NCBI GenBank assembly: GCA_011089965.1
Contig: JAANAU010000005.1
Span: 1-64,000, forward strand
Reading direction: 5' to 3'
Length of the DNA: 64,000 bases
DNA from: Magnetococcales bacterium
Lineage (GTDB): Bacteria > Pseudomonadota > Magnetococcia > Magnetococcales > Magnetaquicoccaceae
In this document: piece after piece, positions 1 through 10,050 of the stretch
How positions within the stretch are numbered: the first letter of the stretch is position 1
How the letters are laid out: each line of letters opens with the position of its first letter
Notes under the pieces: model-generated
What the model was told of the DNA's origin: nothing
What the model saw: the letters and a program-made list of their open reading frames with translations, nothing else
The model's database searches: none
Position numbers and translations under genes: made by a program

Positions 1-1125
1 GGGGGGTATGGCCGGGTCTATCTCTCCAACACCAATGCCACCACCAATACCGGCGATGGCATGGCCCTGGCTCTGCGGGCCGGGGCACCCCTTGCCGACA
101 TGGAGTTCGTCCAGTTCCACCCCACCGGCCTGCGCACCTCGGGGATCCTGGTCACCGAAGGGGCACGGGGCGAAGGCGGCTATCTGATCAATGCCTTGGG
201 CGAACGGTTCATGAGCCGGTATGCCCCCAACAAACTGGAACTGGCCTCACGGGATGTGGTGTCGCGGGCTGAACAGACCGAAATCATCGAGGGGCGCGGC
301 GTCAATGGCGCGGTCTTTCTCGATCTGCGCCATCTCGGCGCCGACAAGATCCTGGAACGTTTGCCCCAGATCCGCCAACTCTCCATCGACCTGGAAGGGG
401 TGGATGCCATCCATGCCCCGATCCCGGTCCGCCCCACAGCCCACTACTCCATGGGCGGCATCCGTACCGACAAATTCGGGGCATCCCCGGTGACAGGACT
501 CTTTGCCGCTGGCGAAGCGGCCTGCGTTTCGGTCCACGGCGCCAACCGCCTGGGTGGCAACTCATTGCTCGACACCATCGTCTTTGGCAAAATCACCGGC
601 AGGGCATGCGCCCGCTTTGTCCAGGATGAAGGATTCAGAGATTTTTCTCTTCTGGAAGTGGAAGCGGTCAAACAACGCATCCAGGAACTGAAAGCACGTC
701 CCAACCAGGGAGTCCGGCCCATTGCCCTGCACCACCGCATGGCCGAAGCCATGAATGGCTGTTGCGGCGTGTTCCGCACCCCGGAAGGAGTGCGCACCGG
801 GGTCGAAGCGTTGCCGGGACTGCGCGCCGATTATGCCCGCCTTCATCTGGATGACCATTCCGATGATTTCAACATCGATCTGGTGCGCGCCATGGAACTG
901 GGTCATCTGATCGATCTGGCCGAATGCATCCTGCGGGGTGCCCTGGCCCGTGAAGAGTCACGGGGTGCCCACTCCCGGACCGATTTTCCCAACCGGGATG
1001 ATGACCAGTGGCGCAAACACACCCTGAGCCATTGGGACGCTGCCCAAGGCCGGGTGATCCTCTCTTACGAACCGGTACGGACCGTGGGCAAACCGGAATA
1101 TGCCCCCAAAGTCCGCACCTACTGA
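1..1125 (+). CDS. sdhA: Succinate dehydrogenase/fumarate reductase flavoprotein subunit, 3' part
   Basis: The 5' end is cut off by the window: the frame is open from base 1 and ends at TGA 1123-1125, giving 374 residues. This subunit binds FAD and interconverts succinate and fumarate. Visible family signatures are QFHPTG, the GARGEGGYL segment, the substrate-side HYSMGG histidine motif, and GANRLGGNSLLD near the FAD site. The C-terminus has the helical domain and a basic tail ending in RTY, as in SdhA/FrdA. The N-terminal FAD-attachment histidine lies outside the window, so covalent flavinylation cannot be judged. The Fe-S subunit starts 17 bases after the stop and a CCG-domain subunit follows, so the complex is probably the SdhABE (Mfr-like) type rather than SdhABCD. 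Whether it works as a dehydrogenase or a fumarate reductase cannot be told from the sequence. Confidence 0.93.
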   Translation, partial: GGYGRVYLSNTNATTNTGDGMALALRAGAPLADMEFVQFHPTGLRTSGILVTEGARGEGGYLINALGERFMSRYAPNKLELASRDVVSRAEQTEIIEGRGVNGAVFLDLRHLGADKILERLPQIRQLSIDLEGVDAIHAPIPVRPTAHYSMGGIRTDKFGASPVTGLFAAGEAACVSVHGANRLGGNSLLDTIVFGKITGRACARFVQDEGFRDFSLLEVEAVKQRIQELKARPNQGVRPIALHHRMAEAMNGCCGVFRTPEGVRTGVEALPGLRADYARLHLDDHSDDFNIDLVRAMELGHLIDLAECILRGALAREESRGAHSRTDFPNRDDDQWRKHTLSHWDAAQGRVILSYEPVRTVGKPEYAPKVRTY

Positions 1126-1141
1126 TGCCGAGGGACGCACC

Positions 1142-2125
1142 ATGACCACACACCCCTACACCCTGCGCATCCAACGCAACCGCAAAGGGCCGGATGGCCG
1201 ACTCACCACCATGTGGCAGGAGTTCACCGTTCAGGCCACCCCCACCACGACCATCCTGACGCTTCTGGAGGAGATCAAAGGGGAGAAGGATGGCACGCTC
1301 ACCTTCCGGCAGTCGTGCCGCTCTGCCATTTGCGGCTCCTGCGCCATGAAAATCGGCGGACGTACCCGCCTGGCCTGCAAAACCCATATCGGGAGCGTGG
1401 CTCGCCAGGGCGTGGTCGAGATCGCCCCACAAGCCAACCAGCCCGTTCTGAAAGACCTGGCCATCGATATCGGCCCCTTCTTTGCCCGCATCCACCAGAT
1501 CCGTCCATTCCTGGAAGATGGACCGGATACCGATGCCGTGCTGGAAAAATCGGCCTATGACCAGGTCAACCATGTCACCCAGTGCATCTTGTGCGGCAGT
1601 TGTTATTCCGACTGCGTCATGGCCGAGGTCAGCCCGGAGTTCATCGGCCCTGCGGCCCTGGCCAAGGCGTTCCGATTCGTCTCGGACCCGCGCGAAGGCC
1701 AGAAGGTCCGACGCTTAGAGGCCCTCTCCCTGCCCCACATGATGTGGACCTGCGCCCGCTGTGCCATGTGCGTGGAGAGCTGTCCCAAGGATGTCAAACC
1801 CATGGAGGCCATTGTCAAACTGCGCACCCGTGGCATTGCCAAAGGGTTGGACGCCGGACCCGGACCCAAACATGCCCTGGCCTTTCACCAGGACATCCAG
1901 GAGGCAGGCAGCCTGAACGAATTCACCCTGATGATGCGCACCGTGGGTCTGCTCGGTACGCTCGAAGAGTTGGGCACAGCGTTCCATCTCCTGAAAAAAG
2001 GCAAGGTGCCCTCACCCATTCCGCACAAATCCCAAGGTGTGGCCGAGCTGGCCAAAATCTACGAAATCCTCGAAGAGCACCCGTTGGATGTGGAAACCAA
2101 AGCCAAGGAGGTGGTCCCCGAGTGA
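1142..2125 (+). CDS. sdhB: Succinate dehydrogenase/fumarate reductase iron-sulfur subunit
   Basis: 327 residues from the ATG at 1142; an in-frame ATG at 1100 lies inside sdhA and is less likely. The N-terminal ferredoxin-like domain carries CRSAICGSC followed by a fourth Cys in RLACKTH, a [2Fe-2S] site. The C-terminal helical domain has CILCGSCYSDC and CARCAMCVESCPKD. The second of these is a full four-Cys ferredoxin motif, whereas classical SdhB has a three-Cys [3Fe-4S] site there. This matches the E-type (SdhABE) and 8-methylmenaquinol:fumarate reductase subunits, which carry an extra [4Fe-4S] cluster. The protein should relay electrons between the flavoprotein and the downstream CCG subunit. 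It is longer than classical SdhB (about 240-260 residues) because of a C-terminal extension of roughly 80 residues. Confidence 0.9.
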   Translation: MTTHPYTLRIQRNRKGPDGRLTTMWQEFTVQATPTTTILTLLEEIKGEKDGTLTFRQSCRSAICGSCAMKIGGRTRLACKTHIGSVARQGVVEIAPQANQPVLKDLAIDIGPFFARIHQIRPFLEDGPDTDAVLEKSAYDQVNHVTQCILCGSCYSDCVMAEVSPEFIGPAALAKAFRFVSDPREGQKVRRLEALSLPHMMWTCARCAMCVESCPKDVKPMEAIVKLRTRGIAKGLDAGPGPKHALAFHQDIQEAGSLNEFTLMMRTVGLLGTLEELGTAFHLLKKGKVPSPIPHKSQGVAELAKIYEILEEHPLDVETKAKEVVPE

Positions 2126-2157
2126 TCGGGGAACCACCCATCCCATAGGAGAGTCCC

Positions 2158-3042
2158 ATGAAACTCGATTTTGCCTACTATCCCGGATGCGCTGCCAAGC
2201 AGGTGCAAAAAGAGGCGGATCGCGCGGCCCGCGCCGTGGCCCAGACCTTGGGCATCACCCTGCGCGACATGCCGCGCGCCACCTGCTGCGGTGCAGTCAG
2301 CCTGCGTGAAACCAAACCGGCCTTCTCCCTGGCCGTGGCTGCCCGCATCCTCTCCGAGGCCGAAGAGGGCGGACGCCACCTGGTGACGATCTGCAACACC
2401 TGTCTCCAGACCTTGAGCCATGCCAATCACCGCTTCCAGAACGAACCCGATCTGCTGGAAAAGATCAACCATGTGCTTGTCCAGGTGGGGGTGCGCCCCT
2501 ATCAGGCCACCATCCAGGTCTTTCACCTGCTCTGGGTCATCACCGATCAGATCGATCCGCAATTCTTGAAATCCAAAGTCAAAAAATCGCTGAACGGATT
2601 GCGGGTCGCCCCTTTTTACGGGTGTCACAATCTGCGTCCTGCCGAAATCTTCGCAGCCAAGGCCGGAGAAGAGGCCGATCATCTGGACCGGCTGATTCTG
2701 TTGCTTGGGGGGCAACCGGTGGCCTATGACGGACACGATAAATGTTGCGGATTTCACGTCATGCTGTCGGACAAAACCGAAATGCGTGCCATGCTAGCCA
2801 AAAACTGCCTGAACGCCAAAAAGGCGGGTGCCGAGGTGATGATCACCCCCTGCACCTTGTGCGACATGTCCATGGGATCATTCCAGGGACCGGCCGAAAA
2901 GAGCATCGGCCAGCCGATCCAGTTGCCGGAGATGAACTTTGCCCAACTGTTGGCCGTGGCCATGGGCCTGGAGGGAAGCGCCGGATTGAACCGTCTGCAT
3001 GTCTCTCCGCAAGCCACACTGACCGCGCGTGGACTGCTCTGA
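2158..3042 (+). CDS. sdhE: CCG-domain (HdrB-like) subunit of the succinate dehydrogenase/fumarate reductase
   Basis: 294 residues; ATG 2158 lies 32 bases after sdhB with TAGGAG just upstream. The protein has two cysteine-rich CCG modules: YPGC, then CCGA and CNTC in the N-terminal half, and YGCHN, CCGFH and CTLCDM in the C-terminal half. Such modules bind unusual Fe-S clusters in heterodisulfide reductase HdrB. In SdhE/MfrE they replace the SdhC/SdhD membrane anchors as the quinone-side subunit. No transmembrane helices are visible, and no sdhC or sdhD lies on the sequenced side, which supports an E-type complex. The symbol follows the SdhE/MfrE naming for this subunit; it is unrelated to the small flavinylation factor also called SdhE. 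The next gene begins inside this one, so the four genes are probably co-transcribed. Confidence 0.85.
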   Translation: MKLDFAYYPGCAAKQVQKEADRAARAVAQTLGITLRDMPRATCCGAVSLRETKPAFSLAVAARILSEAEEGGRHLVTICNTCLQTLSHANHRFQNEPDLLEKINHVLVQVGVRPYQATIQVFHLLWVITDQIDPQFLKSKVKKSLNGLRVAPFYGCHNLRPAEIFAAKAGEEADHLDRLILLLGGQPVAYDGHDKCCGFHVMLSDKTEMRAMLAKNCLNAKKAGAEVMITPCTLCDMSMGSFQGPAEKSIGQPIQLPEMNFAQLLAVAMGLEGSAGLNRLHVSPQATLTARGLL

Positions 3043-4906
3043 CGGTCGCCCGCATCCGGCCCAGACCGTCACTCCAGAGCAGTTGCAGGAGGGGATCTGT
3101 CTGCTGGTCGATTTTCCGGAACTGGGGACCCCTCTGTTCTTCCGCACTCCGGCACGGGTGATCATTGCCTGGCACCCGTGGGAGGTACGCCCGGCACTCC
3201 GCCTGGCCGAAACCGAGGCCAAGGCAGGCCGCTGGATCGGCGGCTGGCTGGCCTATGAGGCTGCCGCTGCCTTTGCACTCCCGGTCCACGCCCCCATGGC
3301 CGATCTGCCGCTGGCCTGGTTTGCCATCTTTGACGAACCACCCCGCCCGGCTCTGTACGATGATCCCGGACCATGGCCCCGACTGACCGTGGTTCCGGAG
3401 ATCGATTATCCGCGTTTTCAACACGATCTGGAGCAGATTGCCACCTGGATCGCCACTGGCGAGAGCTACCAGGTCAACTACACCCTGTCTGCGGCGCTCC
3501 AGGGAGAACTGAATCCGGCTGCTCTGTTCATGCACCTGCAAACACGCCACCGCTTTCCCAGGGCCATGTGGGTGCATAATGGTCCAGCCTGGTCCATGGC
3601 CTCCTTCTCGCCGGAGCTGTTTTTGGAACGACAAGGCCGCCACCTGACCACAGCTCCGATCAAAGGCACCTCATCCCGCGCTCCAGAGGCAGCCACGGAT
3701 CGACTCCAGATGCATACACTGCAACAGTCGGCCAAAGATCGTGCGGAACACGTCATGATCGTCGATATGGCACGCAACGATCTGGGACAGATCTGCCAAA
3801 CCGGCAGCGTGACCGTGGAACGGTTGGCCGTCTGCCGTTCTTTCTCTTCTGTGCATCATCTGGAAACCCGGGTCCAGGGAGTGGCACGGACCGGAACGAC
3901 TCTGGAGGAGACGCTGGCAGCCCTGTTTCCGGCAGCTTCCATCACCGGTGCCCCGAAAAAGCGCACGATGGAGATGATCCGCCAGTTGGAACAACGCCCA
4001 CGAGGCCTCTATACCGGCATCATGGGGGTACTGAAACCCGGCGGCGACGGCTGGTTCAACGTGGCCATCCGCACTGTGCTGCACACCCCGACCACAGGCC
4101 CGATCATCGGTCTGGGGGGCGGCGTGGTGGCCGACTCGCAACCCAAAGCCGAATGGAACGAAATCGCCGACAAGGCCCGCTTCCTGACCGCCTCACCCAC
4201 CCCACTGGAGTTGATCGAAACCTTCCGGATCGATCCGGAAGGAGAGATTCCCTGGCTGGATCTGCATCTGACCCGCCTGACCCGATCTGCGGCCACACTG
4301 GGCATCCCTCTGGAGCCGGACCGGGTTGCCCACCAGGTACGCACCACGGTCGCTGCCTGGCACACTGCCGGATGGACCCCACTGACCGGACGACTGACCC
4401 TGACCTCCCATGGCACCCTGACCCTGAACCATCGCCCGACTGCCAGTTGGCCTCCGGCACCCAAGGTCCGCCTGGCTGCCTGGCAACCCGACCCGCACGA
4501 TCCATTGTTGCGCCATAAAACCAATCGACGCCTCCATTACGACGCCGAATTGGCACAAGCCTATCAGACCGGTTATGACGAGGTACTCTTCATCAATCGC
4601 GCCGGACAGGTGACCGAAGGGGCCATCAGCAGCCTGCTGGTCCATCTGGATGGCGACTGGGTCGCCCCGCCCGTGACCGACGGACTCTGCCCCAGCATCT
4701 GGCAGACACAAGAGATCAACCGCTTGCAGGCCAAAACCGCCAGCCTGACCCAGAATGACCTCAAGCGCGCCACAGAAATTCGCCTGGGCAATGCGGTACG
4801 CGGGGGCTGTTCCATCAGGCGCATCGACGACGTTACTGGTCAGATGTTCCACATCTCTGATGTTTCATTCGATACAATTTGCAATGCATCGCAAAAAAAA
4901 TCTTGA
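3029..4906 (+). CDS. pabBC: Fused aminodeoxychorismate synthase component I and aminodeoxychorismate lyase
   Basis: 625 residues from a GTG start that overlaps the previous gene by 14 bases. Residues about 1-390 are a chorismate-binding enzyme. The PIKGT motif with its lysine marks it as PabB rather than anthranilate synthase (PIAGT), and SFSPELF, DMARNDLG and the C-terminal GGGVVADS/EW segments complete the site. Residues about 395-610 are a class IV PLP-dependent fold typical of PabC, with HKTNRR containing the likely PLP lysine, DEVLFIN and TEGAISS. Together the two halves convert chorismate to 4-aminobenzoate for folate synthesis. The glutamine amidotransferase PabA must be encoded elsewhere. 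Such PabB-PabC fusions are known in bacteria. Confidence 0.9.
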   Translation: MDCSDGRPHPAQTVTPEQLQEGICLLVDFPELGTPLFFRTPARVIIAWHPWEVRPALRLAETEAKAGRWIGGWLAYEAAAAFALPVHAPMADLPLAWFAIFDEPPRPALYDDPGPWPRLTVVPEIDYPRFQHDLEQIATWIATGESYQVNYTLSAALQGELNPAALFMHLQTRHRFPRAMWVHNGPAWSMASFSPELFLERQGRHLTTAPIKGTSSRAPEAATDRLQMHTLQQSAKDRAEHVMIVDMARNDLGQICQTGSVTVERLAVCRSFSSVHHLETRVQGVARTGTTLEETLAALFPAASITGAPKKRTMEMIRQLEQRPRGLYTGIMGVLKPGGDGWFNVAIRTVLHTPTTGPIIGLGGGVVADSQPKAEWNEIADKARFLTASPTPLELIETFRIDPEGEIPWLDLHLTRLTRSAATLGIPLEPDRVAHQVRTTVAAWHTAGWTPLTGRLTLTSHGTLTLNHRPTASWPPAPKVRLAAWQPDPHDPLLRHKTNRRLHYDAELAQAYQTGYDEVLFINRAGQVTEGAISSLLVHLDGDWVAPPVTDGLCPSIWQTQEINRLQAKTASLTQNDLKRATEIRLGNAVRGGCSIRRIDDVTGQMFHISDVSFDTICNASQKKS

Positions 4907-4937
4907 CAGTTCGTCGTTCAGGAAAAATATTATATAA
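4903..4937 (+). promoter_or_regulatory. Likely sigma-70 promoter of mucR
   Basis: A perfect TTGACA (4903-4908) overlaps the pabBC stop codon. It is followed by an AT-rich stretch with candidate -10 hexamers AATATT (4926-4931, 17-base spacer) or TATTAT (4928-4933, 19-base spacer). About 50 bases of AT-rich leader precede a good AAGGAG ribosome site at 4970-4975. The exact -10 is uncertain. Confidence 0.5.
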
Positions 4938-4982
4938 AAAAAATCGCTTACAAAAACATTTTCCGATACAAGGAGTCCCCAG

Positions 4983-5480
4983 ATGTCGTCTGATTTGCTC
5001 AAACATGCCGCAGAAATCATCGAGGCATATGTATCCAATAATGAGGTCCAGGCCCGTGAATTACCGGGACTGCTCCGGGAAGTGTTCGGGACATTGACCG
5101 ACCTTTCCACGAAAGGAACCCCACCCAAAATCAACGAAACCATTTCTGACCCCGAGACCGAGGAAGATGTCGTTCCGGAATCTTACACCCCAACGGAAAA
5201 AAAGAAGATCGAACCGTTTCTGCCCATTGATGAAGCCGTCACGGATGAAGCGGTTTTTTGTTTGATCTGTGGCAAGTCCTGCAAAGCCTTGAAAGGCCAT
5301 CTGACCCGTTCGCACAAAATCGATTTCGACGAATACCGGGCCATGTTCGATCTGGACAAGAGCTTCCCGATGGTGGCCCCGGCCTACTCGGACAAACGCC
5401 GCTCCCTGGCCATTGCTGCCGGACTGGGGGACAAACTGCGTGACTCGCGCCGCAAAGGAGCCGGCGATACCCAGGGATAA
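4983..5480 (+). CDS. mucR: MucR/Ros family zinc-finger transcriptional regulator
   Basis: 165 residues, ATG 4983 preceded by AAGGAG. The N-terminal 60 residues resemble the MucR oligomerisation region (helical, starting with a lysine-poor segment around HAAEIIEAYVSNNEV). The C-terminal DNA-binding domain contains CLICGKSCKALKGHLTRSH, a C-x2-C-x9-H-x4-H site as in Ros. It continues with the family sequences DEYR and YSDKRRSLA. MucR proteins bind AT-rich DNA and regulate exopolysaccharide, motility and cell-cycle genes in alphaproteobacteria. The linker at residues 38-78 is acidic and longer than usual. The gene has its own promoter and converges on uvrA. Confidence 0.88.
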   Translation: MSSDLLKHAAEIIEAYVSNNEVQARELPGLLREVFGTLTDLSTKGTPPKINETISDPETEEDVVPESYTPTEKKKIEPFLPIDEAVTDEAVFCLICGKSCKALKGHLTRSHKIDFDEYRAMFDLDKSFPMVAPAYSDKRRSLAIAAGLGDKLRDSRRKGAGDTQG

Positions 5481-5545
5481 CGTCTGATTCCACTCTTGAC
5501 CTTCTCCACAGCGCCCGGGAAGCGTCGAAAACCATGCCCCGTTGA

Positions 5546-8410
5546 TCAGGCCGACGGAAGGGACAATACGGAGTGCAGAAAACGCCCGGTCCAGGAACGT
5601 TCCACCCGGGTACACTGCTCCGGCGTCCCTTCCATCACCACCTCCCCCCCCTGGGTGCCTCCCTCTGGTCCCAGATCGATGATCCAATCGGCACTTTTGA
5701 TCACATCCAGATTGTGTTCGATCACCAGGACGGTATTCCCGGCCTCGACCAATTGACCGAGAACTTCCAACAGCTTGCGTATGTCATCAAAATGCAGCCC
5801 TGTGGTGGGTTCGTCCAGGATATACAAGGTGCGACCCGTGGCCCGTTTGGCCAACTCCCGGGCAATCTTCACCCGTTGCGCCTCCCCCCCGGACAAGGTC
5901 GTGGCCGCCTGTCCAAGCCGGACATACCCCATCCCGACCTCTTTGAGCGTCTTCAATCGAGCGTGCAAGGCCGGAATGGCCTGAAACATCACCGCCGCAT
6001 CATCCACGGTCAGATCGAGAATCTGGGCAATGTTTTTGCCCTGATAGCAGATCTCCAGGGTTTCACGATTATAACGACTGCCCCGACATTGATCGCATTG
6101 CACAAAAATATCCGGCAGAAAATGCATCTCGATCTTGATCAACCCATCGCCCGCACAGGCTTCACAGCGCCCCCCCTTGACATTGAAACTGAACCGTCCG
6201 GCCTGATAACCACGCGCACGCGCTTCGGGCACACTGGCCATCAACTCGCGCAACGGGGTGAACAGTCCGGTATAGGTGGCGGGATTGGAACGGGGCGTGC
6301 GTCCGATTGGAGATTGATCGATATGAATCACCTTGTCGAGCCAGGAGAGTCCCTCAATGGCCCGATAATGACCGCCCGGCAGATGACCCTGGCCCAGATG
6401 GGCCATCAGGGCAGGCAGCAGGGTATCCAGAATCAGACTCGACTTGCCCGATCCCGAAACCCCGGTGACACAGACCAACAACCCCAACGGAATGGTGGCC
6501 GAAACCTCCTTGAGATTGTGGGTGGTCACCCCGCTCAACAGGATCCGACGCTCCGGATTGGGACGCCGACGCTGCGCTGGCACCGGAATGGTCAGAATCC
6601 CACCCAGATAACGACCGGTCAACGAGGCCGGATCGGCCATGATCTGCTCGGGTGACCCTTCTGCCACCACCCGTCCCCCCTGCTCCCCGGCTCCCGGCCC
6701 CATATCCACCACATGATCGGCACGCCGGATCGCCTCTTCGTCATGCTCCACCATCACCACGGTGTTGCCCAGATCCCGCAACCGGAACAACGCATCCAGC
6801 AACCGTTGATTGTCCCGTTGATGCAGACCGATACTGGGTTCATCCAGAATATACAACACCCCGGTCAAACCCGAACCGATCTGATTGGCCAGACGAATCC
6901 TCTGTCCCTCCCCGCCCGACAACGTGACCGCTGCACGATCCAGGGTCAAATAGTCCAAACCCAGGGCACGCAAAAAACCGATCCGTTCATGCAACTCCTT
7001 GAGAATCCGTCCGGCAATGGCCTGCTCCATGGCACCCAGCGGCAAATGGGCCAACCGTACCGCCGCCTGATCCAACGACAATGCCGACAACTCGGCAATG
7101 TTCAACCCGTCGATCCGGATGTGCAACGCCTCCTTGCGCAACCGTTGCCCATGACAAAGGGGACACGGGGCTGAGGAACGGTACGGTTGCAGCTCCTCGC
7201 GCACCTCATCGGATTCGGTCTCCAGAAAACGACGTTCCAAATTGCGCATGATCCCCTCCCAGGGACGCGACGTGGTAAACGATCCCCTGGGGCCGCGAAA
7301 ACGAAACAGGATCTTCTCCTGACCTGAACCATGCAACAGAATGGCGCGAATCGACTCCGGGATCTCCTTCCAGGGAAGCCGCATGTCAAACCCGTAATGG
7401 GCGCTCAAGGTCTGAAGCGACTCCCGGGCCATATGCGCCGTCGGCTTGTTCCAGGGGGCAACCGCCCCCTCCTCCAGAGATCGCCCCGGATCCGGCACCA
7501 CCAGCTCCGGATCAAAGAACGGCTTGTTCCCCAATCCGTCACACTCCGGACAGGCCCCATGCGGCCCGTTGAACGAAAACATGCGCGGCTCGATCTCCGG
7601 ATAGGAGATCCCGCAATCCGGACAGGCATGCCGCTCGCTGAAAATCATCTCCCGGTTGGGGTGATCCAGAATCACCACCTTGGCAAGGCCTCCGGTCTGC
7701 TGCTTGATCCCCAAAGCCTCGACCGCACCCAAAGCCGTGGCCAGGGAGTCGGCCAGACGCCCCTCCAGACCCGGCTTGATGATGAGGCGATCCACAATGA
7801 TTTCAATGGTTTTTTTGGTGGATTTGTTCAGGACCGGGAGCTGATCCAGCTCACAGGTCTCCCCATCGATCATGACCCGGGTGAATCCCAGGCGCGCCAT
7901 GGCAGCCAGCTCTTTTTTGTACTCCCCCTTGCGATCCCGGATCACCGGAGCCAACAGCATCAAACGACTCTTTTCCGGCAGGGCCATCAGGATATCCACC
8001 ATCTGGCTGATGCTCTGGCTCTGGATCGGCTGGCCGCAGCCGTGACAATAGGGTTTGCCGATGCGCGCATACAACAGGCGCAAATAGTCATGGATCTCGG
8101 TCACCGTACCCACGGTGGAACGGGGATTCTTGCTGGTGCCCTTCTGCTCGATGGAGATGGAGGGAGAGAGTCCCTCAATGGCATCCACATCCGGTTTGCC
8201 CTGCAAACTGAGAAATTGCCGGGCATAGGCCGACAAAGACTCCACATACCGTCGTTGCCCCTCTGCCGACAGGGTGTCAAAGGCCAACGACGACTTGCCC
8301 GAACCCGACACGCCGGTAATGACCGTCAAACGATGACGCGGCAATGAAAGGGTCAGATTTTTCAGATTGTGTTCGCGGGCACCGCGAATGATGATGTGGG
8401 TATCCGACAT
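5546..8410 (-). CDS. uvrA: Excinuclease ABC subunit A
   Basis: 954 residues from ATG 8410; a TTG 18 bases further upstream is possible but less likely. UvrA is the damage-recognition ATPase of nucleotide excision repair. Two ABC ATPase modules are present: Walker [15 protein letters not shown] near the N-terminus and [14 protein letters not shown] near residue 640, with signature motifs [12 protein letters not shown] and [12 protein letters not shown]. Two zinc sites are visible (CPDC...CPEC near residues 250-280; CEAC...CDQC near 740-765). The insertion domain contains [19 protein letters not shown]. The length is normal. It diverges from the siroheme gene with only 32 bases between the starts, so the two promoters must overlap or lie within the coding ends. 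Confidence 0.97.
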   Translation of the reverse strand: MSDTHIIIRGAREHNLKNLTLSLPRHRLTVITGVSGSGKSSLAFDTLSAEGQRRYVESLSAYARQFLSLQGKPDVDAIEGLSPSISIEQKGTSKNPRSTVGTVTEIHDYLRLLYARIGKPYCHGCGQPIQSQSISQMVDILMALPEKSRLMLLAPVIRDRKGEYKKELAAMARLGFTRVMIDGETCELDQLPVLNKSTKKTIEIIVDRLIIKPGLEGRLADSLATALGAVEALGIKQQTGGLAKVVILDHPNREMIFSERHACPDCGISYPEIEPRMFSFNGPHGACPECDGLGNKPFFDPELVVPDPGRSLEEGAVAPWNKPTAHMARESLQTLSAHYGFDMRLPWKEIPESIRAILLHGSGQEKILFRFRGPRGSFTTSRPWEGIMRNLERRFLETESDEVREELQPYRSSAPCPLCHGQRLRKEALHIRIDGLNIAELSALSLDQAAVRLAHLPLGAMEQAIAGRILKELHERIGFLRALGLDYLTLDRAAVTLSGGEGQRIRLANQIGSGLTGVLYILDEPSIGLHQRDNQRLLDALFRLRDLGNTVVMVEHDEEAIRRADHVVDMGPGAGEQGGRVVAEGSPEQIMADPASLTGRYLGGILTIPVPAQRRRPNPERRILLSGVTTHNLKEVSATIPLGLLVCVTGVSGSGKSSLILDTLLPALMAHLGQGHLPGGHYRAIEGLSWLDKVIHIDQSPIGRTPRSNPATYTGLFTPLRELMASVPEARARGYQAGRFSFNVKGGRCEACAGDGLIKIEMHFLPDIFVQCDQCRGSRYNRETLEICYQGKNIAQILDLTVDDAAVMFQAIPALHARLKTLKEVGMGYVRLGQAATTLSGGEAQRVKIARELAKRATGRTLYILDEPTTGLHFDDIRKLLEVLGQLVEAGNTVLVIEHNLDVIKSADWIIDLGPEGGTQGGEVVMEGTPEQCTRVERSWTGRFLHSVLSLPSA

Positions 8411-8442
8411 CCCGAGCAACCCTGGCAAGAGAGAACCGATGC

Positions 8443-9132
8443 ATGGATCAACATAGCACGCCCCATTATCTGGCGGAACTGGTTTTGGCGGGCAAGGCCG
8501 TCCTGGTGGCAGGAGGCGGGAGGGTGGCCCGCCGCAAGATCGAAGGGTTGATAAACTGTCAGGCTGCCATCACCGTGGTCGCACCTCACCTGGACCCGGT
8601 GGTGTCGCAATGGGTGGAGGCACGCCAGATCACCCACTGGCCGGAACGGTTTTCACCCGCACTGCTGACCCGTCCTCCCCGCCCCTGGCTGGTTTTTGCC
8701 GCCACTGACCAGGCCACCTTGAACCAGGAGATCGCCCGACTCTGCACCCAGGCGGGCGTCTGGTGCAATTCCGCCGATGATCCTGGTGTCAGCGGCCTGC
8801 TGGTTCCTGCCGTGGTGCGCCGTGGGGAGGTGGTGGTGGCCGTGGGGACCGGCGGGGGGAGTCCGGCCTTGTCCCGGGTGATCAAGGAACGGATCGATGC
8901 GTGGCTGGAACCGGGCTGGGCTGGCATTGCCGCTGCCTTCAAGGCGTGGCGCGGACGCGTGGCCCAACAGATTCCGGACAGCACCACACGCCAGAATTTC
9001 TGGCGCCATACTGCCCAGGCCGCTGCCCATCCCGAACAGGGCGCACTCCATACCGATGCCGAAAGCTGGCTGCTCAAGCAGTTATCCGACTACCAGTCCT
9101 GTCCGGATGATTTTTTTGGAAAGGAGCGATAA
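8443..9132 (+). CDS. Precorrin-2 dehydrogenase/sirohydrochlorin ferrochelatase-type protein (CysG N-terminal module)
   Basis: 229 residues. The N-terminal Rossmann motif [15 protein letters not shown] is the NAD-binding site of the CysG/SirC/Met8 family. The sequences [40 protein letters not shown] and SRVIKERID follow family order. The enzyme oxidises precorrin-2 to sirohydrochlorin on the way to siroheme or, in some bacteria, haem. The uroporphyrinogen methyltransferase domain of full CysG is absent, so that activity must come from a separate gene. Start ATG 8443 has only a weak upstream purine run. Confidence 0.87.
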   Translation: MDQHSTPHYLAELVLAGKAVLVAGGGRVARRKIEGLINCQAAITVVAPHLDPVVSQWVEARQITHWPERFSPALLTRPPRPWLVFAATDQATLNQEIARLCTQAGVWCNSADDPGVSGLLVPAVVRRGEVVVAVGTGGGSPALSRVIKERIDAWLEPGWAGIAAAFKAWRGRVAQQIPDSTTRQNFWRHTAQAAAHPEQGALHTDAESWLLKQLSDYQSCPDDFFGKER

Positions 9133-9220
9133 TTTTCTCTCAAGCCGCAGAGGCTCTTGTTCGATAAATGGATCAGGAGATTTTTTTCGGTTCATTGGGT
9201 ACACCACGCCAGGGAGGCGG

Positions 9221-10027
9221 ATGATGAAAGTCGAACAAAGCCTCGACGAACGCATGGACGAGATCCTTTCTCGTCTCCAGGGAATTTGGGCCTCTCCCAT
9301 TGCCACAAGTCGCTTTGAATTCGAGTTGAAGCGTCTGGAACGGGAGGTGGAAGAGCAGCGCCGTCACGAGCCGATCCGGGCCTTTTATCTGCTGGGACTG
9401 ATTGCCACCTTGCAGGAAGAGGCCGATAAAATGCAGCGCCATTTCAAGAATGCCCTATGGCACAGCAACCAGGATCCGGATGTCCGGCACGGCTATGGGG
9501 CCTGTCTGGCGCGGATGGGTCATTTTTCCGCAGCGCGGGAGCAATACCGGATCCTGTATGCACAGAGTCCGGACGATCTGAACCTGCTGGCCGAACTGAT
9601 CATGACCACGCTGGCAACCGGACGCATTCAGGAGGGGGTGCGCTGGATGAGTGAGTGGAGTCGGCTCAATCCCCAACGTCCCATGGAAGAGGCGGTATCC
9701 ATTGCCAAAAGCAGCGCGCTTCTGGAGCGGTTCGGGGTCTCGGATGACGACATGGAGCGGTTACAACAGTTGGCCCTCAACATCCTGGAGCGCGGCAAGA
9801 CAACAGTCAAAACGATCAACTATACCGGCATGCCTGCCGATGACCCTTGCTGGATTCAGGCGGATTTGATCATCGAAGAGCCGACCGAAGTGGTGGAGTC
9901 TTTGAATCACCGTCTGGCCGAAGCCCGCAAAAGCGCCACACCACCCCGTCTGGCCGAGCTGATCTTTTTCAATTTCTGCAATGACCACACCATAAGCACA
10001 GAGGTCAAAACATCGTCCAGCGGATGA
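9221..10027 (+). CDS. TPR-repeat protein of unknown function
   Basis: 268 residues from ATG 9221 (second ATG at 9224), preceded by AGGGAGG. It starts with a helical, charged region, then a TPR-like block at about residues 45-140 containing FYLLGLIATLQEEADKMQRHF, HGYGACLARMGHFSAAREQY and LAELIMTTLATGRIQEGVRW. The C-terminal third is less regular. There is no signal peptide or membrane segment, so it is probably a cytoplasmic scaffold or adaptor. I do not recognise a specific family. A family 1 repeat begins 24 bases after the stop. Confidence 0.75.
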   Translation: MMKVEQSLDERMDEILSRLQGIWASPIATSRFEFELKRLEREVEEQRRHEPIRAFYLLGLIATLQEEADKMQRHFKNALWHSNQDPDVRHGYGACLARMGHFSAAREQYRILYAQSPDDLNLLAELIMTTLATGRIQEGVRWMSEWSRLNPQRPMEEAVSIAKSSALLERFGVSDDDMERLQQLALNILERGKTTVKTINYTGMPADDPCWIQADLIIEEPTEVVESLNHRLAEARKSATPPRLAELIFFNFCNDHTISTEVKTSSSG

Positions 10028-10050
10028 TACCGACCCACGACTCTCACCTC

